The position numbers were made by a program, and so were the translations under genes. A stretch of 39,014 nucleotides of DNA, taken from the NCBI RefSeq assembly GCF_013522925.1, contig NZ_JAAMQU010000024.1, positions 1 to 39,014 on the forward strand. The letters are read 5' to 3'. The notes below the pieces were generated by a model that had not been told where the DNA came from, searched no databases, and was given only the letters and a program-made list of their open reading frames with translations. This document shows positions 22,739-29,950 of the stretch, piece after piece. How positions within the stretch are numbered: position 1 is the stretch's first letter; every line of letters begins with the position of its first letter. The DNA comes from Pseudomonas japonica. GTDB taxonomy: Bacteria; Pseudomonadota; Gammaproteobacteria; Pseudomonadales; Pseudomonadaceae.

Positions 22739-23452
22739 ATGGAACATGGGGGCCGCAATTCTGCTCAAGACCTCATAAAATGGCTTGCCATGGCCAGTAT
22801 GCTGGTTGATCACCTCCGGTATCTTTTCCCAAAAGCTGAGGTTCTTTTTATTCTTGGACGGTTCGCGTTTCCATTTTTTTCGTTAGCAATGGCAATAAAT
22901 ATCGCGCGGGCACCGAGCGATTCCATGATTACGGACGCCAATAGCCGCTATCTTATATGGCTGATAGTATTCACTGTCATTTCAGAAATCCCCTATCGGT
23001 GGCTTGACTGGTCCTCCAGCACTACGAATATCATGCCGACACTCATGCTTGGCCTGCTAGTCGCCTGGGGGATTCACTATCGCTCAAAGCCCTCTTTGTT
23101 TCTGTCCATAGGCGTTACGTTACTGGCTGTGGCTCTTCACTCCTCTCTGATGTACGGAGTCTATGGCGTACTGTTGCCAGGAATATTCCTTATGGCCCTC
23201 AAATATAAATCCTGTTGGCCCCTTATCGCAGCATTGGTGTGTGTGGCGGCAAACAATCGTAATGTGTGGGTAACAAGGGGAGATGCACACGGGTTTGTCC
23301 GGGTCATCTGGATAGCCGCTTTTCTTGCTCCGCTGGTTGGCTTATATTTGGCCAACATTAGTTTAGGATTTCGAGTATGGCGTGTTGGCCGTTGGGGCTA
23401 TTTCTTCTATCCTGCGCATCTGTTGGCGATAAAGCTGATAAAAATTTTGTAG
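22739..23452 (+). CDS. traX: TraX-family membrane acetylase, orphan
   Basis: The product has 237 residues and about seven hydrophobic segments. The TraX-family marks are LIKWLAMASMLVDHL near the N-terminus, LFILGRFAFPFFSLAMA, and the end WGYFFYPAHLLAIKL. F-plasmid TraX acetylates pilin; relatives outside tra operons probably acetylate other surface molecules. No other conjugation gene is visible. AAGGGATCAT precedes the ATG. The gene is AT-richer than the copper genes. It lies 80 bp after copS on the same strand and could be read with it. Confidence 0.8.
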   Translation: MEHGGRNSAQDLIKWLAMASMLVDHLRYLFPKAEVLFILGRFAFPFFSLAMAINIARAPSDSMITDANSRYLIWLIVFTVISEIPYRWLDWSSSTTNIMPTLMLGLLVAWGIHYRSKPSLFLSIGVTLLAVALHSSLMYGVYGVLLPGIFLMALKYKSCWPLIAALVCVAANNRNVWVTRGDAHGFVRVIWIAAFLAPLVGLYLANISLGFRVWRVGRWGYFFYPAHLLAIKLIKIL

Positions 23453-23619
23453 TGGACGCGCATGGACTGCAAGTTAAATCCTGTCGGCCAGGAACGCACA
23501 GCGTGCAATGTTGACTAGAGTCAGATAGATAAAATTCGGTGTGGTTAGACTTTAAATTGAAAGCCTGTTTTGTTTTAGGTAGTATGTCAAGGACACATGA
23601 TAACTACTTTAGGGAGAAG

Positions 23620-23979
23620 ATGATGCCGCCTTTGACTTCAAATCAGTGCGATAGCTTTGCCCAGCATATGAGCGATCCCTACGTGTTGTACCAACAACGA
23701 ATCCGTTATTTTATCTATGCGTGCAAAGAACAGCTTTTCGGTCAGCATCGAGTAGGCATTGTCAAGCGTCTCGATCAGATCTTAGCGGTCGCTGTGCTTC
23801 AAAAGCAGGAATGGCACGACAGCATGAAGTTGGTTCTTTCGCAGGCCGTCGAACTAAACGCACTTCATAGTAGTGATCATGAGTTCTTCTTGTCGCACCT
23901 GGGTCGCTGCACGCCGGGCAAAAACGACAGGCCGCCTGCCCGTCAGTATCGTCGTGTTGGTCAGCCCCGCGCTTATTGA
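23620..23979 (+). CDS. Hypothetical protein
   Basis: The product has 119 residues and is not recognised. It is mostly helical by composition, with YQQRIRYFIYACKEQLFGQH and RLDQILAVAVLQKQEWHD, no signal peptide, and a basic Pro/Arg-rich tail that may be a recent extension. AGGGAGAAG precedes the two adjacent ATGs at 23620 and 23623; the frame is open upstream but without a site. It lies alone between traX and the integrase pair. Confidence 0.55.
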   Translation: MMPPLTSNQCDSFAQHMSDPYVLYQQRIRYFIYACKEQLFGQHRVGIVKRLDQILAVAVLQKQEWHDSMKLVLSQAVELNALHSSDHEFFLSHLGRCTPGKNDRPPARQYRRVGQPRAY

Positions 23980-24126
23980 CCAGTGCCTTAGCCAGTCCCC
24001 GACATCGAGGACTGGCTCCACCAGTTCCTCGTTAAGCCTCCCATCCCCTGCTCATTAAATATTTACCTTGTCAATGGGTTTCGGCCTTAACGGCTATTTA
24101 TTTTCGGCGCTCAGTTCAAGGTTGCA

Positions 24127-24160
24127 CCTATGTATGATAATGTCCTTTATCATATGTAGG
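24127..24160. promoter_or_regulatory. 14-bp palindrome, probable operator of the DUF2513-integrase pair
   Basis: CCTATGTATGATAA and TTATCATATGTAGG match at 12 of 14 positions around a 6-base spacer. It lies 13 bases before the DUF2513 start and overlaps a TATGATAAT that could be a -10. No repressor gene was identified. Confidence 0.65.
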
Positions 24161-24173
24161 CTGGAGACGTCTG

Positions 24174-24566
24174 ATGGAGCTAGAAAAAGATCTGATGCGG
24201 GAAATTCTGTTGGCTGTGGAAGCCAGCAGGAACAATCCTGATCATGGCATCGACCTGTCCATTGAAAACCGCACGCATCAAGACCTTTCATACCATGTGA
24301 TGCTGATGAGGGAGGCAGGCTTGCTGATGGCCCAGAATGCGACCTACCTTGCAGATACTTTTCCAGTTTGGAAGCCTCAGCGGCTGACCTATAAAGGGCA
24401 TGAATTCCTAGACACCATTCGTGACGATGAGGTTTGGCGCCAGACCAAGGCCGGTATGGAGAAGGCCGGTGGTGCCGGGTTGAGCTTTGTTCTCGAAATC
24501 GCAAAAGCGATAGGCAAACAGGTATTAAAGGAGAGGCTTAGTAAGCTGGGGATCGAGTTGCCATGA
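24174..24566 (+). CDS. DUF2513-family protein
   Basis: The product has 130 residues. It shows the family pattern: MELEKDLMREILLAVE at the start, then SYHVMLMREAGLL, LTYKGHEFLDTIRDDEVW and a final helix. The central part looks like a small winged-helix DNA-binding fold. DUF2513 proteins are common in phage and mobile elements. Its stop overlaps the integrase start (ATGA), so the two are made together; a role in controlling the recombinase is inferred. GGAGACGTCTG precedes the ATG, and a strong palindrome lies just upstream. Confidence 0.85.
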   Translation: MELEKDLMREILLAVEASRNNPDHGIDLSIENRTHQDLSYHVMLMREAGLLMAQNATYLADTFPVWKPQRLTYKGHEFLDTIRDDEVWRQTKAGMEKAGGAGLSFVLEIAKAIGKQVLKERLSKLGIELP

Positions 24567-25525
24567 ATGGTTTGATACTGCCCCCCTCACCCTTTGGAAG
24601 TGTCCCGGCGCTTATCAGCCAGGCAGGTGAGCGTGCAGGTATGCGCTTCGTAGAGTTCTTCACGGCCAACATCCGCAATCCCAATACGCGACGCGCTTAT
24701 GCCCGAGCAACAGACGAGTTCCTGACCTGGTGCGCAGCGGTTGGTGTGTCCAGCCTGGCCGCTGTCACCTCGTTGCACGTCTCGACCTGGATCGAGCTAC
24801 AGCTACAGCGGCTGTCCGTTCCTTCGGTAAAGCAGCGATTGGCCGCTCTACGCCATTTGTTCGATTGGCTAGTAGTGGGCCAGGTAGTCCCGCTGAATCC
24901 CGCTGCGTCAGTCCGCGGGCCTAGCCATACCAGCCGCACCGGCAAAACGCCGGTGCTTGATCCGAGCGAGGCGCGGCAACTGCTGGACAGCATTGATATC
25001 AGCACCCCTGCAGGCCTTCGTGATCGAGCATTGATCGGGCTAATGGTGTTTTCGTTTGCGCGGATCGGGGCAGCGCTATCCATGAGGGTGGAGGACGTGT
25101 ACACGCAGAACCGCCGGCTATGGGTTCGATTGCGTGAGAAAGGGGGCAAGCAGCACACCATGCCCTGCCACCACTCTTTAGAGGAATACTTGCATGCGTA
25201 CCTGGTAGGGACCGGCATCGACCTGGATAGCAAAGGCCCGCTGTTCAGGACGCTAGCCAGGGGTACAAAGCAGCTCAGCAGAACCGCCCTCCCCCAGCCC
25301 AGCGCTTACCTCATGGTCCGTCGTCGTGCCGTTGCAGCTGGCATTGGTACCAAGATTGGCAACCATACCTTTCGAGCCACTGGCATCACCGCGTATCTCA
25401 AAAACGGTGGAACGCTGGAAAGCGCCGCCGCTATGGCCAACCACGCCTCTACCCGAACCACGCAGCTCTATGACCGTCGTCATGATGAAATCAGCCTGAG
25501 CGAGGTAGAGCGTATCAGGCTGTAA
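24563..25525 (+). CDS. Tyrosine recombinase (XerC/D-like integrase)
   Basis: The product has 320 residues. The N-terminal SAM-like domain includes NTRRAYARATDEFLTWCAAV and VKQRLAALRHLFDWLV. In the catalytic domain Arg167 (FARIGAALSM), a Lys in EKGGKQH, His268 and Arg271 (HTFRATGITAY), a His in ANHASTRTT, and the nucleophile Tyr303 (LYDRRHDE) are all present, so it should be active. The gene overlaps the DUF2513 gene. The element it moves, and its att sites, could not be identified by eye. It might resolve multimers of a plasmid or excise an island. Confidence 0.93.
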   Translation: MNGLILPPSPFGSVPALISQAGERAGMRFVEFFTANIRNPNTRRAYARATDEFLTWCAAVGVSSLAAVTSLHVSTWIELQLQRLSVPSVKQRLAALRHLFDWLVVGQVVPLNPAASVRGPSHTSRTGKTPVLDPSEARQLLDSIDISTPAGLRDRALIGLMVFSFARIGAALSMRVEDVYTQNRRLWVRLREKGGKQHTMPCHHSLEEYLHAYLVGTGIDLDSKGPLFRTLARGTKQLSRTALPQPSAYLMVRRRAVAAGIGTKIGNHTFRATGITAYLKNGGTLESAAAMANHASTRTTQLYDRRHDEISLSEVERIRL

Positions 25526-25561
25526 GCATTGTTGAAGCCTGGGTGTTTCGCACCGGTCCGA

Positions 25562-25900
25562 CTACTTTTCTTGAGGCTTAGGCTGGTTCAGCTCACGCTC
25601 CAGTGCTGACAGCGCCCTTTTTAGCGTCTCCCCGAGAGGAGCGTTAATCTCATCTGCCAGGCGATACAGCTCATCTTTAGTAGCTTGATCGCCTTTTATG
25701 TTGATTTGGATGTTCCTACCCGTGGTGAATCTTCGCCTTGACCTATCGGCCGGGGCTTTTATTGGCACTGATGGCCTGGCTACGAAGCCATGCTCGCTTG
25801 CCAACTCTTCAAGCGCCGCACTCTCCTCCTTCGACTTTTGCCCAACAGCAGGCTTAGGCTCAAAATTCTTCAAGCCTTCTAAAGGGTCTACTCGGCTCAT
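25562..25900 (-). CDS. Probable ribbon-helix-helix centromere-binding partner of ParA
   Basis: The product has 112 residues: a flexible charged N-terminal half and then a C-terminal domain reading RNIQINIKGDQATKDELYRL and onward. That looks like a beta strand followed by two helices, the ribbon-helix-helix fold. Type Ib partition loci pair a short ParA with such a protein (ParG, omega), and its disordered N-terminal half touches ParA. The start overlaps the parA stop by 4 bases, as expected for that pair. The family assignment is by layout, not a recognised name. It likely binds the hexamer array at 26606-26849. Confidence 0.7.
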   Translation of the reverse strand: MSRVDPLEGLKNFEPKPAVGQKSKEESAALEELASEHGFVARPSVPIKAPADRSRRRFTTGRNIQINIKGDQATKDELYRLADEINAPLGETLKRALSALERELNQPKPQEK

Positions 25901-26601
25901 GCCTCAATCTCCGTTGCCTTTGCATTGCCAGGTGTAAGCTTGGCGATCACTTCACGAGCGAAAACCTCAGCATTATCAATAGCTTTATCTACGTTGGAGA
26001 CTTCATTTGGCGGAAGCGATTCCAGGGTTTGGCGGTAGGAAAACATAGCTTTGAATGCGGCCCTTTCGTTCAGCTCGACCTCAAAGAATGGGATACCTCC
26101 TTTCTTGAAACTCTCTCTGATGTGCCGCGTGTCCCTGCTTTGTATCGCGACAGATGTACGAGTGAACAGGACGGCATAGGGTAATTTGTAGTCAGGCTTA
26201 TGCTTCTGAATGCCCCGCTCATGCGCTCTGATAAGCCCAAACGCCCTACTAGCTTGCTCAGCATCCAGCTGCGAACCCTGAGAAGGGATGATGACCAGAT
26301 CAGACTCCGCTATAGCGTACGCCACGATCGTGGCCGCTGTACCTTCCAGGTCCACTATTACAAAGGGCGTTTTCGTCGCTGCTTCCGCAATGATGTCACT
26401 TATCGTTTGGTCCGTTACACCTGAGATGACGGTCATGCTCTCAGGGACCGCTCCTCCTTTTGCCCAGGAATCTATGGGGTGATTTGGGTCAGCATCAATT
26501 ACTGTCACCGCCACACGCTTTGCGATCTGGGTAGCTAGCGCAAGGGCAGATGTTGTCTTGCCAGCCCCGCCTTTAGGGGACACAAACGATATGACAGGCA
26601 T
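25897..26601 (-). CDS. parA: ParA-family partition ATPase (short, type Ib-like)
   Basis: The product has 234 residues. A deviant Walker A, SPKGGAGKTTSALALA, starts at residue 8. Further ATPase motifs are VIDADPNHPIDSWAKG, FVIVDLEGT and VIIPSQGSQLD. It lacks the N-terminal DNA-binding domain of large ParA proteins, so it belongs with the short partition ATPases that segregate plasmids or integrative elements. The RHH gene follows with a 4-base overlap. The ATG lies 5 bases from the first hexamer of the upstream array, so promoter and centromere probably coincide and the operon should be self-repressed. Confidence 0.92.
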   Translation of the reverse strand: MPVISFVSPKGGAGKTTSALALATQIAKRVAVTVIDADPNHPIDSWAKGGAVPESMTVISGVTDQTISDIIAEAATKTPFVIVDLEGTAATIVAYAIAESDLVIIPSQGSQLDAEQASRAFGLIRAHERGIQKHKPDYKLPYAVLFTRTSVAIQSRDTRHIRESFKKGGIPFFEVELNERAAFKAMFSYRQTLESLPPNEVSNVDKAIDNAEVFAREVIAKLTPGNAKATEIEA

Positions 26602-26605
26602 GTAT

Positions 26606-26849
26606 GGTACCTATGGTAGCCGATAGGGATTCATTAAGATACCAACATGAATTCGTATAGGGTGACCGAAAAGAATTCATAAGAATTCCTTAAGGATACT
26701 AATCTGAATTCGCTAAGGCACCTTTTAGGATATCCTAGAGGATATCTAGACAGAATTCAATAGGAATTCCTAAAGGCAAGCTGATAGATATCAAGTAGAA
26801 TTCACTTATAGTATCTATTGGAATCCCTTTCGGAATCCAGGTGGATACC
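26606..26849. repeat. Helically phased hexamer array, probable centromere (parS/parC)
   Basis: About twenty short palindromic hexamers of the form GAATTC or GATATC, plus variants GAATCC, GATACC, GGATTC and GGTACC. Their first bases fall near 26606, 26617, 26628, 26638, 26649, 26673, 26683, 26695, 26706, 26718, 26729, 26741, 26753, 26764, 26787, 26798, 26810, 26821, 26833 and 26844. Steps are 10 to 12 bases, or twice that where one copy is degenerate, so all face the same side of the helix. The array starts beside the parA ATG and holds no gene. This is the layout of a centromere for an RHH protein. Confidence 0.85.
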
Positions 26850-27010
26850 ACCCCGGCATCCAGACGGTGGGCAAATGACTCTCTAGGGGGACGAGGCTTG
26901 AATCGCCCCCAGACTGCGCCGACACGAATTAATCACCCCGCTTATTGATCGGCCAGGGGAAGGCAGAAAGAACGGTAAAACCATAGGTTAAGCAGGAGGT
27001 TGCTGGCTGA
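26850..27010. other. Non-coding stretch right of the hexamer array
   Basis: No gene supported and no repeats found. The sequence is GC-rich, unlike the array beside it. Confidence 0.4.
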
Positions 27011-27040
27011 GGCCGTGGGGGTAGGTGCGTCGGCGTCTCG

Positions 27041-27271
27041 ATTGACAATCCTTGGAAAAGTGAGCGGCAGCAAACGACCAAATGCCAGGCCCTATTGGAT
27101 GACATCCAAGGCGCGTACAGCGTCAACGTGGCGTTGTTGAATGAGCAGCATGCAGCGGGGTTTACCGAGGCGCTGGCCTGGCTGCAGGTCATGCCGCCTG
27201 CCCAAAGCGAAGGGTTGTATCGCTTGTATGGACAGGCCCTGAGGGGAAGGATTGCCGCGCTGGGCCATTGA
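27041..27271 (+). pseudogene. Diverged paralogue of the 28953 small gene, without a start codon
   Basis: The frame reads KCQALLDDIQGAYSVNVALL, then GFTEALAWLQ and ALRGRIAALGH before a TGA at 27269. The gene at 28953-29207 has CQALLDDVQQA, GFTEALQLQ and a matching C-terminal helix, so the two share an ancestor. Here the frame is open back to 27011 but holds no ATG, GTG or TTG before the conserved part, and no ribosome site. It is probably a relic. A start at ATT 27041 cannot be excluded. Confidence 0.6.
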
Positions 27272-27368
27272 GCGGCAAAGGATTCCGGGGCCCAAGTCCA
27301 TGATGTTAGTCACCGCGCGCTGCAGGACTCACGCAGCTGTTCGCGCAACAAGCCTGGAGAGAGCAGTC

Positions 27369-27626
27369 ATGTTCTGCGAGACCGACGACGAGAAGGCGGG
27401 CCGGCTGGCCGAATGGGAGGCTTTGCTGAATGACCTCCGCGCCCAGGAGGAGCTGGAGATCTGGCACACCGACCTGCTGCGCCTGGCCGCTGAGCTGTGC
27501 GCGCAAGGGGTGGTGAACACGATGGAGCACCTGGAGCTGCGCGAGCTGGCAGACGCCGCCTACAGTCATCATGTCGAAGACCAGGTCACCCGCGAATTGA
27601 TCGCCGGCAGGGAGCGAACCGAGTGA
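27369..27626 (+). CDS. Hypothetical small acidic protein
   Basis: The product has 85 residues and is not recognised. It is helical and acidic: DEKAGRLAEWEALLNDLRAQ and LRLAAELCAQGVVNTMEHLE. GGAGAGAGCAGTC gives a good site before the ATG; the longer open frame upstream (from 27252) looks non-coding. It follows the small relic at 27041 by about 100 bp. Small genes of this kind are common in Pseudomonas integrative elements. Confidence 0.65.
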   Translation: MFCETDDEKAGRLAEWEALLNDLRAQEELEIWHTDLLRLAAELCAQGVVNTMEHLELRELADAAYSHHVEDQVTRELIAGRERTE

Positions 27627-27718
27627 GCCGAACGGCCCCTTTTTTACCGTATAGCTTTCGACCTGTACGGGGCTTTACATGCGCCTGTTCCTTCTCGACA
27701 GGGCCGCGCTCACGTTAT

Positions 27719-27931
27719 CTAGCGCTCCAACCAGTCAAGCAATTCCTGACCGAGACTGGTCAGGGTGGCCTTGATGGTGATGGCTTGATCGTCCAGCGTT
27801 CCGGTCAGCTGGATGTGGCCGGACAGGGAGAGCTGTTCTACCCAAGGCCGGTTTTCCTCGTCCAGATGAATGGGCAAACCGCGAGCGGTCGCCACAAGGA
27901 TCCGCGAACTCAGCGTGCAAGGCAGTGACAT
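27719..27931 (-). CDS. Hypothetical small protein
   Basis: The product has 70 residues and is not recognised. It looks mixed alpha/beta, with RILVATARGLPIHLDEENRP and LTGTLDDQAITIKATLTSLG. The ATG at 27931 has only a weak purine stretch before it. Opposite in direction to its neighbours. A longer frame on the other strand at 27497-27928 looks like a shadow. Confidence 0.5.
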   Translation of the reverse strand: MSLPCTLSSRILVATARGLPIHLDEENRPWVEQLSLSGHIQLTGTLDDQAITIKATLTSLGQELLDWLER

Positions 27932-28344
27932 TTCGTGTTTCTAGTGAATTCGATGACGCTGATCATACAACGAGGTTAAAAAGCGAGTAACCGACCTGAC
28001 AGGAGGCCAAGCCAGCGCGACGCTAGGCTGTTTCCCTCGCTTCCAGAAATCTCTACCCCGTCGATGTCCTATCCTTCGCCTGCGACCCACCTACCGACGC
28101 TACCCAGAAGTACTAAGTAGACGCTGGATAAAAAAACAGATTTTTCATACCAAACCTGTACACTCGCGCGCCATATCCCGGCAGGGTGGTAGTCCAGCTA
28201 ACCCTACACTGGTCTATCACAGAGAGTGGAGGGAGGTCATTCGGTGAGGGGCTTTGCAACCTTGAGTCTTGTCAGCTTTGTCATTGGCAGATGGGCGTTG
28301 TCTTGGTGCTCCTGTATTTCATCCTGACCCGAAGCACGGTTCGA
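27932..28344. other. Stretch with no clear gene
   Basis: The reading frame of the next gene is open back to GTG 28186 and includes a hydrophobic run, VVLVLLYFILT, after an ATG at 28291, but no ribosome site supports either start. Left of 28186 nothing was recognised. Confidence 0.35.
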
Positions 28345-28575
28345 ATGACCGAAGAAGACGCAGTCGGTCCGGTCTTGGCCGATGGCACGGTTGATCCTGA
28401 CTTTGAGCCGCTGGGCATGCTCCGGCGCACGCGCATCGAGGCGCGCCAAACGCTCGCCTTGCCGGTACCACCACTGCTGGCGGTTTATGGCACCTACCAA
28501 GCAACGTTCGGCGGCCGCCTGGGTTGGTGGGTTCGTCTGGAAACTGGGCAGACCTACTACACCACCACTGGGTAA
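28345..28575 (+). CDS. Hypothetical small protein
   Basis: The product has 76 residues from ATG 28345 (MTEEDAVGPVLADGTVDPDF), ending in LGWWVRLETGQTYYTTTG. It is not recognised. The start is uncertain: no strong ribosome site precedes it, and starts at 28291 (adding a membrane segment) or 28186 are possible. The C-terminal half, rich in Trp, Tyr and Thr, looks like a small beta-rich domain. Confidence 0.45.
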   Translation: MTEEDAVGPVLADGTVDPDFEPLGMLRRTRIEARQTLALPVPPLLAVYGTYQATFGGRLGWWVRLETGQTYYTTTG

Positions 28576-28604
28576 CCCGGTGGATATGGAGCGTGCAAGC
28601 CAGG

Positions 28605-28691
28605 ATGAACCCTATAACCGTGTCCCAGCATGCAGAAAAGCGCCGCCTGATGCGCAAGGATTGGGAGGAGAACTATGAGCGTCGGCAGTAA
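28605..28691 (+). CDS. Possible 28-residue peptide gene
   Basis: The frame reads MNPITVSQHAEKRRLMRKDW and then EENYERRQ before TAA. It is strongly charged and could be a helix. It overlaps the start of the next gene by 17 bases, and that gene's ribosome site (GGGAGGAG) lies inside it. Support is only the frame and a weak CCAGG before the ATG. Confidence 0.3.
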   Translation: MNPITVSQHAEKRRLMRKDWEENYERRQ

Positions 28692-28956
28692 CCGCTCCTC
28701 GGAAGGTAAGCGAACACTTCAGGCGTTCCGGGTCGGCCACGACGAGATCTACGCCGCGTACGATGCACCCGGTGCGTTGGCGTTGGCCAACCAGGAATAC
28801 GGCGAGGCTTATTTTAACCTGGCCGAGGTTCAGCTCTGTGATCAGGCCACGTTGGAACGGCCCGTGTTCGCGTGGGCGGGCGGCAGACTGGGGCCTGTGG
28901 GGCAAGTGTTACGCTGGATGTCCGGTCCAGGCCATTTGTGCAACTGTCCGCCATGA
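28675..28956 (+). CDS. Hypothetical small protein of integrative-element type
   Basis: The product has 93 residues. The body reads FRVGHDEIYAAYDAPGALAL, then NLAEVQLCDQATLERPVFAW and ends GHLCNCPP. Proteins with this order (a short beta-rich unit, then the Leu-Ala-Glu-Val and Leu-Glu-Arg-Pro motifs) occur among accessory genes of Pseudomonas elements, but no function is known to me. GGGAGGAGAACT is a strong site before the ATG. Its stop overlaps the next start (ATGA). Confidence 0.65.
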   Translation: MSVGSNRSSEGKRTLQAFRVGHDEIYAAYDAPGALALANQEYGEAYFNLAEVQLCDQATLERPVFAWAGGRLGPVGQVLRWMSGPGHLCNCPP

Positions 28957-29207
28957 ACAGGCCGCCGTTGACGCTCGGGCCGTTGAATATGCCAAAATTG
29001 CTGGTTGATCGGTGCCAGGCACTGCTGGATGACGTGCAGCAGGCCGCTACGGCATCACGCGTACTGATGTGCGCCCAGCGCGCGCTAGGATTTACCGAAG
29101 CGCTTCAGCTGCAGCACGCGGAGCGTGAGGCCTGTATTGCGCGGCTTCATGCGCTGTTGGAACAAGCGGTGTCAGAGCGGCTAGCGGAGCTTGAGGGATG
29201 GAAGTAA
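28953..29207 (+). CDS. Hypothetical helical small protein
   Basis: The product has 84 residues. It is helical throughout: RCQALLDDVQQAATASRVLM, GFTEALQLQHAEREACIARL and a final acidic helix. It is coupled to the gene before it (ATGA) and overlaps the gene after it by 10 bases, so the three form a compact operon. A degenerate relative lies at 27041-27271. Function unknown. Confidence 0.65.
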   Translation: MNRPPLTLGPLNMPKLLVDRCQALLDDVQQAATASRVLMCAQRALGFTEALQLQHAEREACIARLHALLEQAVSERLAELEGWK

Positions 29208-29493
29208 AAGGAATCGACGAGGACGTATTCAAGCTGATGGTGCACGCGAAGGCGGTGCGTGAGGTAGTGGCGGTGCGCACCGAGGCAGACCGGGGAAATG
29301 GACAGTGGCGGTCCGTATTGGGGCTGGGGACTCGCCGCTTGTCCCGCTGCGCTCAAGGCGTGAACCGGTGCGCACCTGGGCCAGCCTCACCGCAGTAGAA
29401 CGGTTTGCCGAAAGGATGGGCCTTGAGCAGTTCGCGGTAGAGCTTCACGCCCGGTCCAGCACGCCGCGTACCGAAGCACAGCCCATCCTTTGA
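29198..29493 (+). pseudogene. Small gene broken by a one-base shift in a G run
   Basis: The first frame (from ATG 29198) reads MEVKGIDEDVFKLMVHAKAV then REVVAVRTEADRG. The natural continuation lies in another frame: GKWTVAVRIGAGDSPLVPLR, then PVRTWASLTAVERFAERMGL up to 29493. One extra G in the run at 29292-29295 would join them into a protein of about 98 residues. As it stands the first frame ends at 29398 with a foreign tail. This is either a real inactivating deletion, phase variation, or a sequencing error in the homopolymer. Confidence 0.7.
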
Positions 29494-29512
29494 TCCTTGT
29501 CGCGGGCACGGC

Positions 29513-29893
29513 TTAGCGCGCGCCCCTGCTTGCCTCAACGGCTTCGGCACTGGGGGGTAAGCCTACCGCGACTTCAGGCCGGTCCAGGGGGTGGGCTTGA
29601 ACCCCGAGGATATACACGGTTTGCAGGCACTCGGGCTGAGCGGGGTGGCTGGCAGAGGTGATGGCCAGCAATTTCCAACCCATGCGAATGGCGTCGTTTG
29701 CGCCGTGCAAATCGGTTTCCATCAGCAATGCGGCTTCGGACAATTGCATTTCGACGTGCTCCTTGGCGGGGGCTACCCCGGCCCAACCACCCGCTTGTTG
29801 TGGCCAGGCGCTCACCGAGAATCGTGGGCCCGGCGCTGGGTAGCGCCCGGGTTTGTAGAAATGGCTGTCCTGAGCGTAGACGGTCGTGGGCAC
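29513..29893 (-). CDS. Hypothetical protein
   Basis: The product has 126 residues from GTG 29893, which GAAAGG precedes. The conserved-looking part is the middle: EMQLSEAALLMETDLHGAND and MGWKLLAITSASHP. A shorter form from the internal ATG at 29749 is also possible. It is not recognised. The opposite strand is open too, but reads like a shadow. Confidence 0.5.
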   Translation of the reverse strand: MPTTVYAQDSHFYKPGRYPAPGPRFSVSAWPQQAGGWAGVAPAKEHVEMQLSEAALLMETDLHGANDAIRMGWKLLAITSASHPAQPECLQTVYILGVQAHPLDRPEVAVGLPPSAEAVEASRGAR

Positions 29894-29950
29894 CGCGCGC
29901 CTTTCATCTCATGGAATGACCCGCCACGCACGGACACAGTCCTACCGTGT

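Noticed and set aside
26606..26849. The dense GAATTC and GATATC sites read as a restriction-site cluster or as replication iterons.
   Set aside because: Degenerate hexamers keep the 11-12-bp step, which fits protein sites on one helix face; no Rep gene lies beside them, while parA does.
29591..29950. N-terminal extension of the receiver protein.
   Set aside because: The receiver fold starts at 29951, and the extension overlaps the leftward gene at 29513-29893 and looks non-coding.
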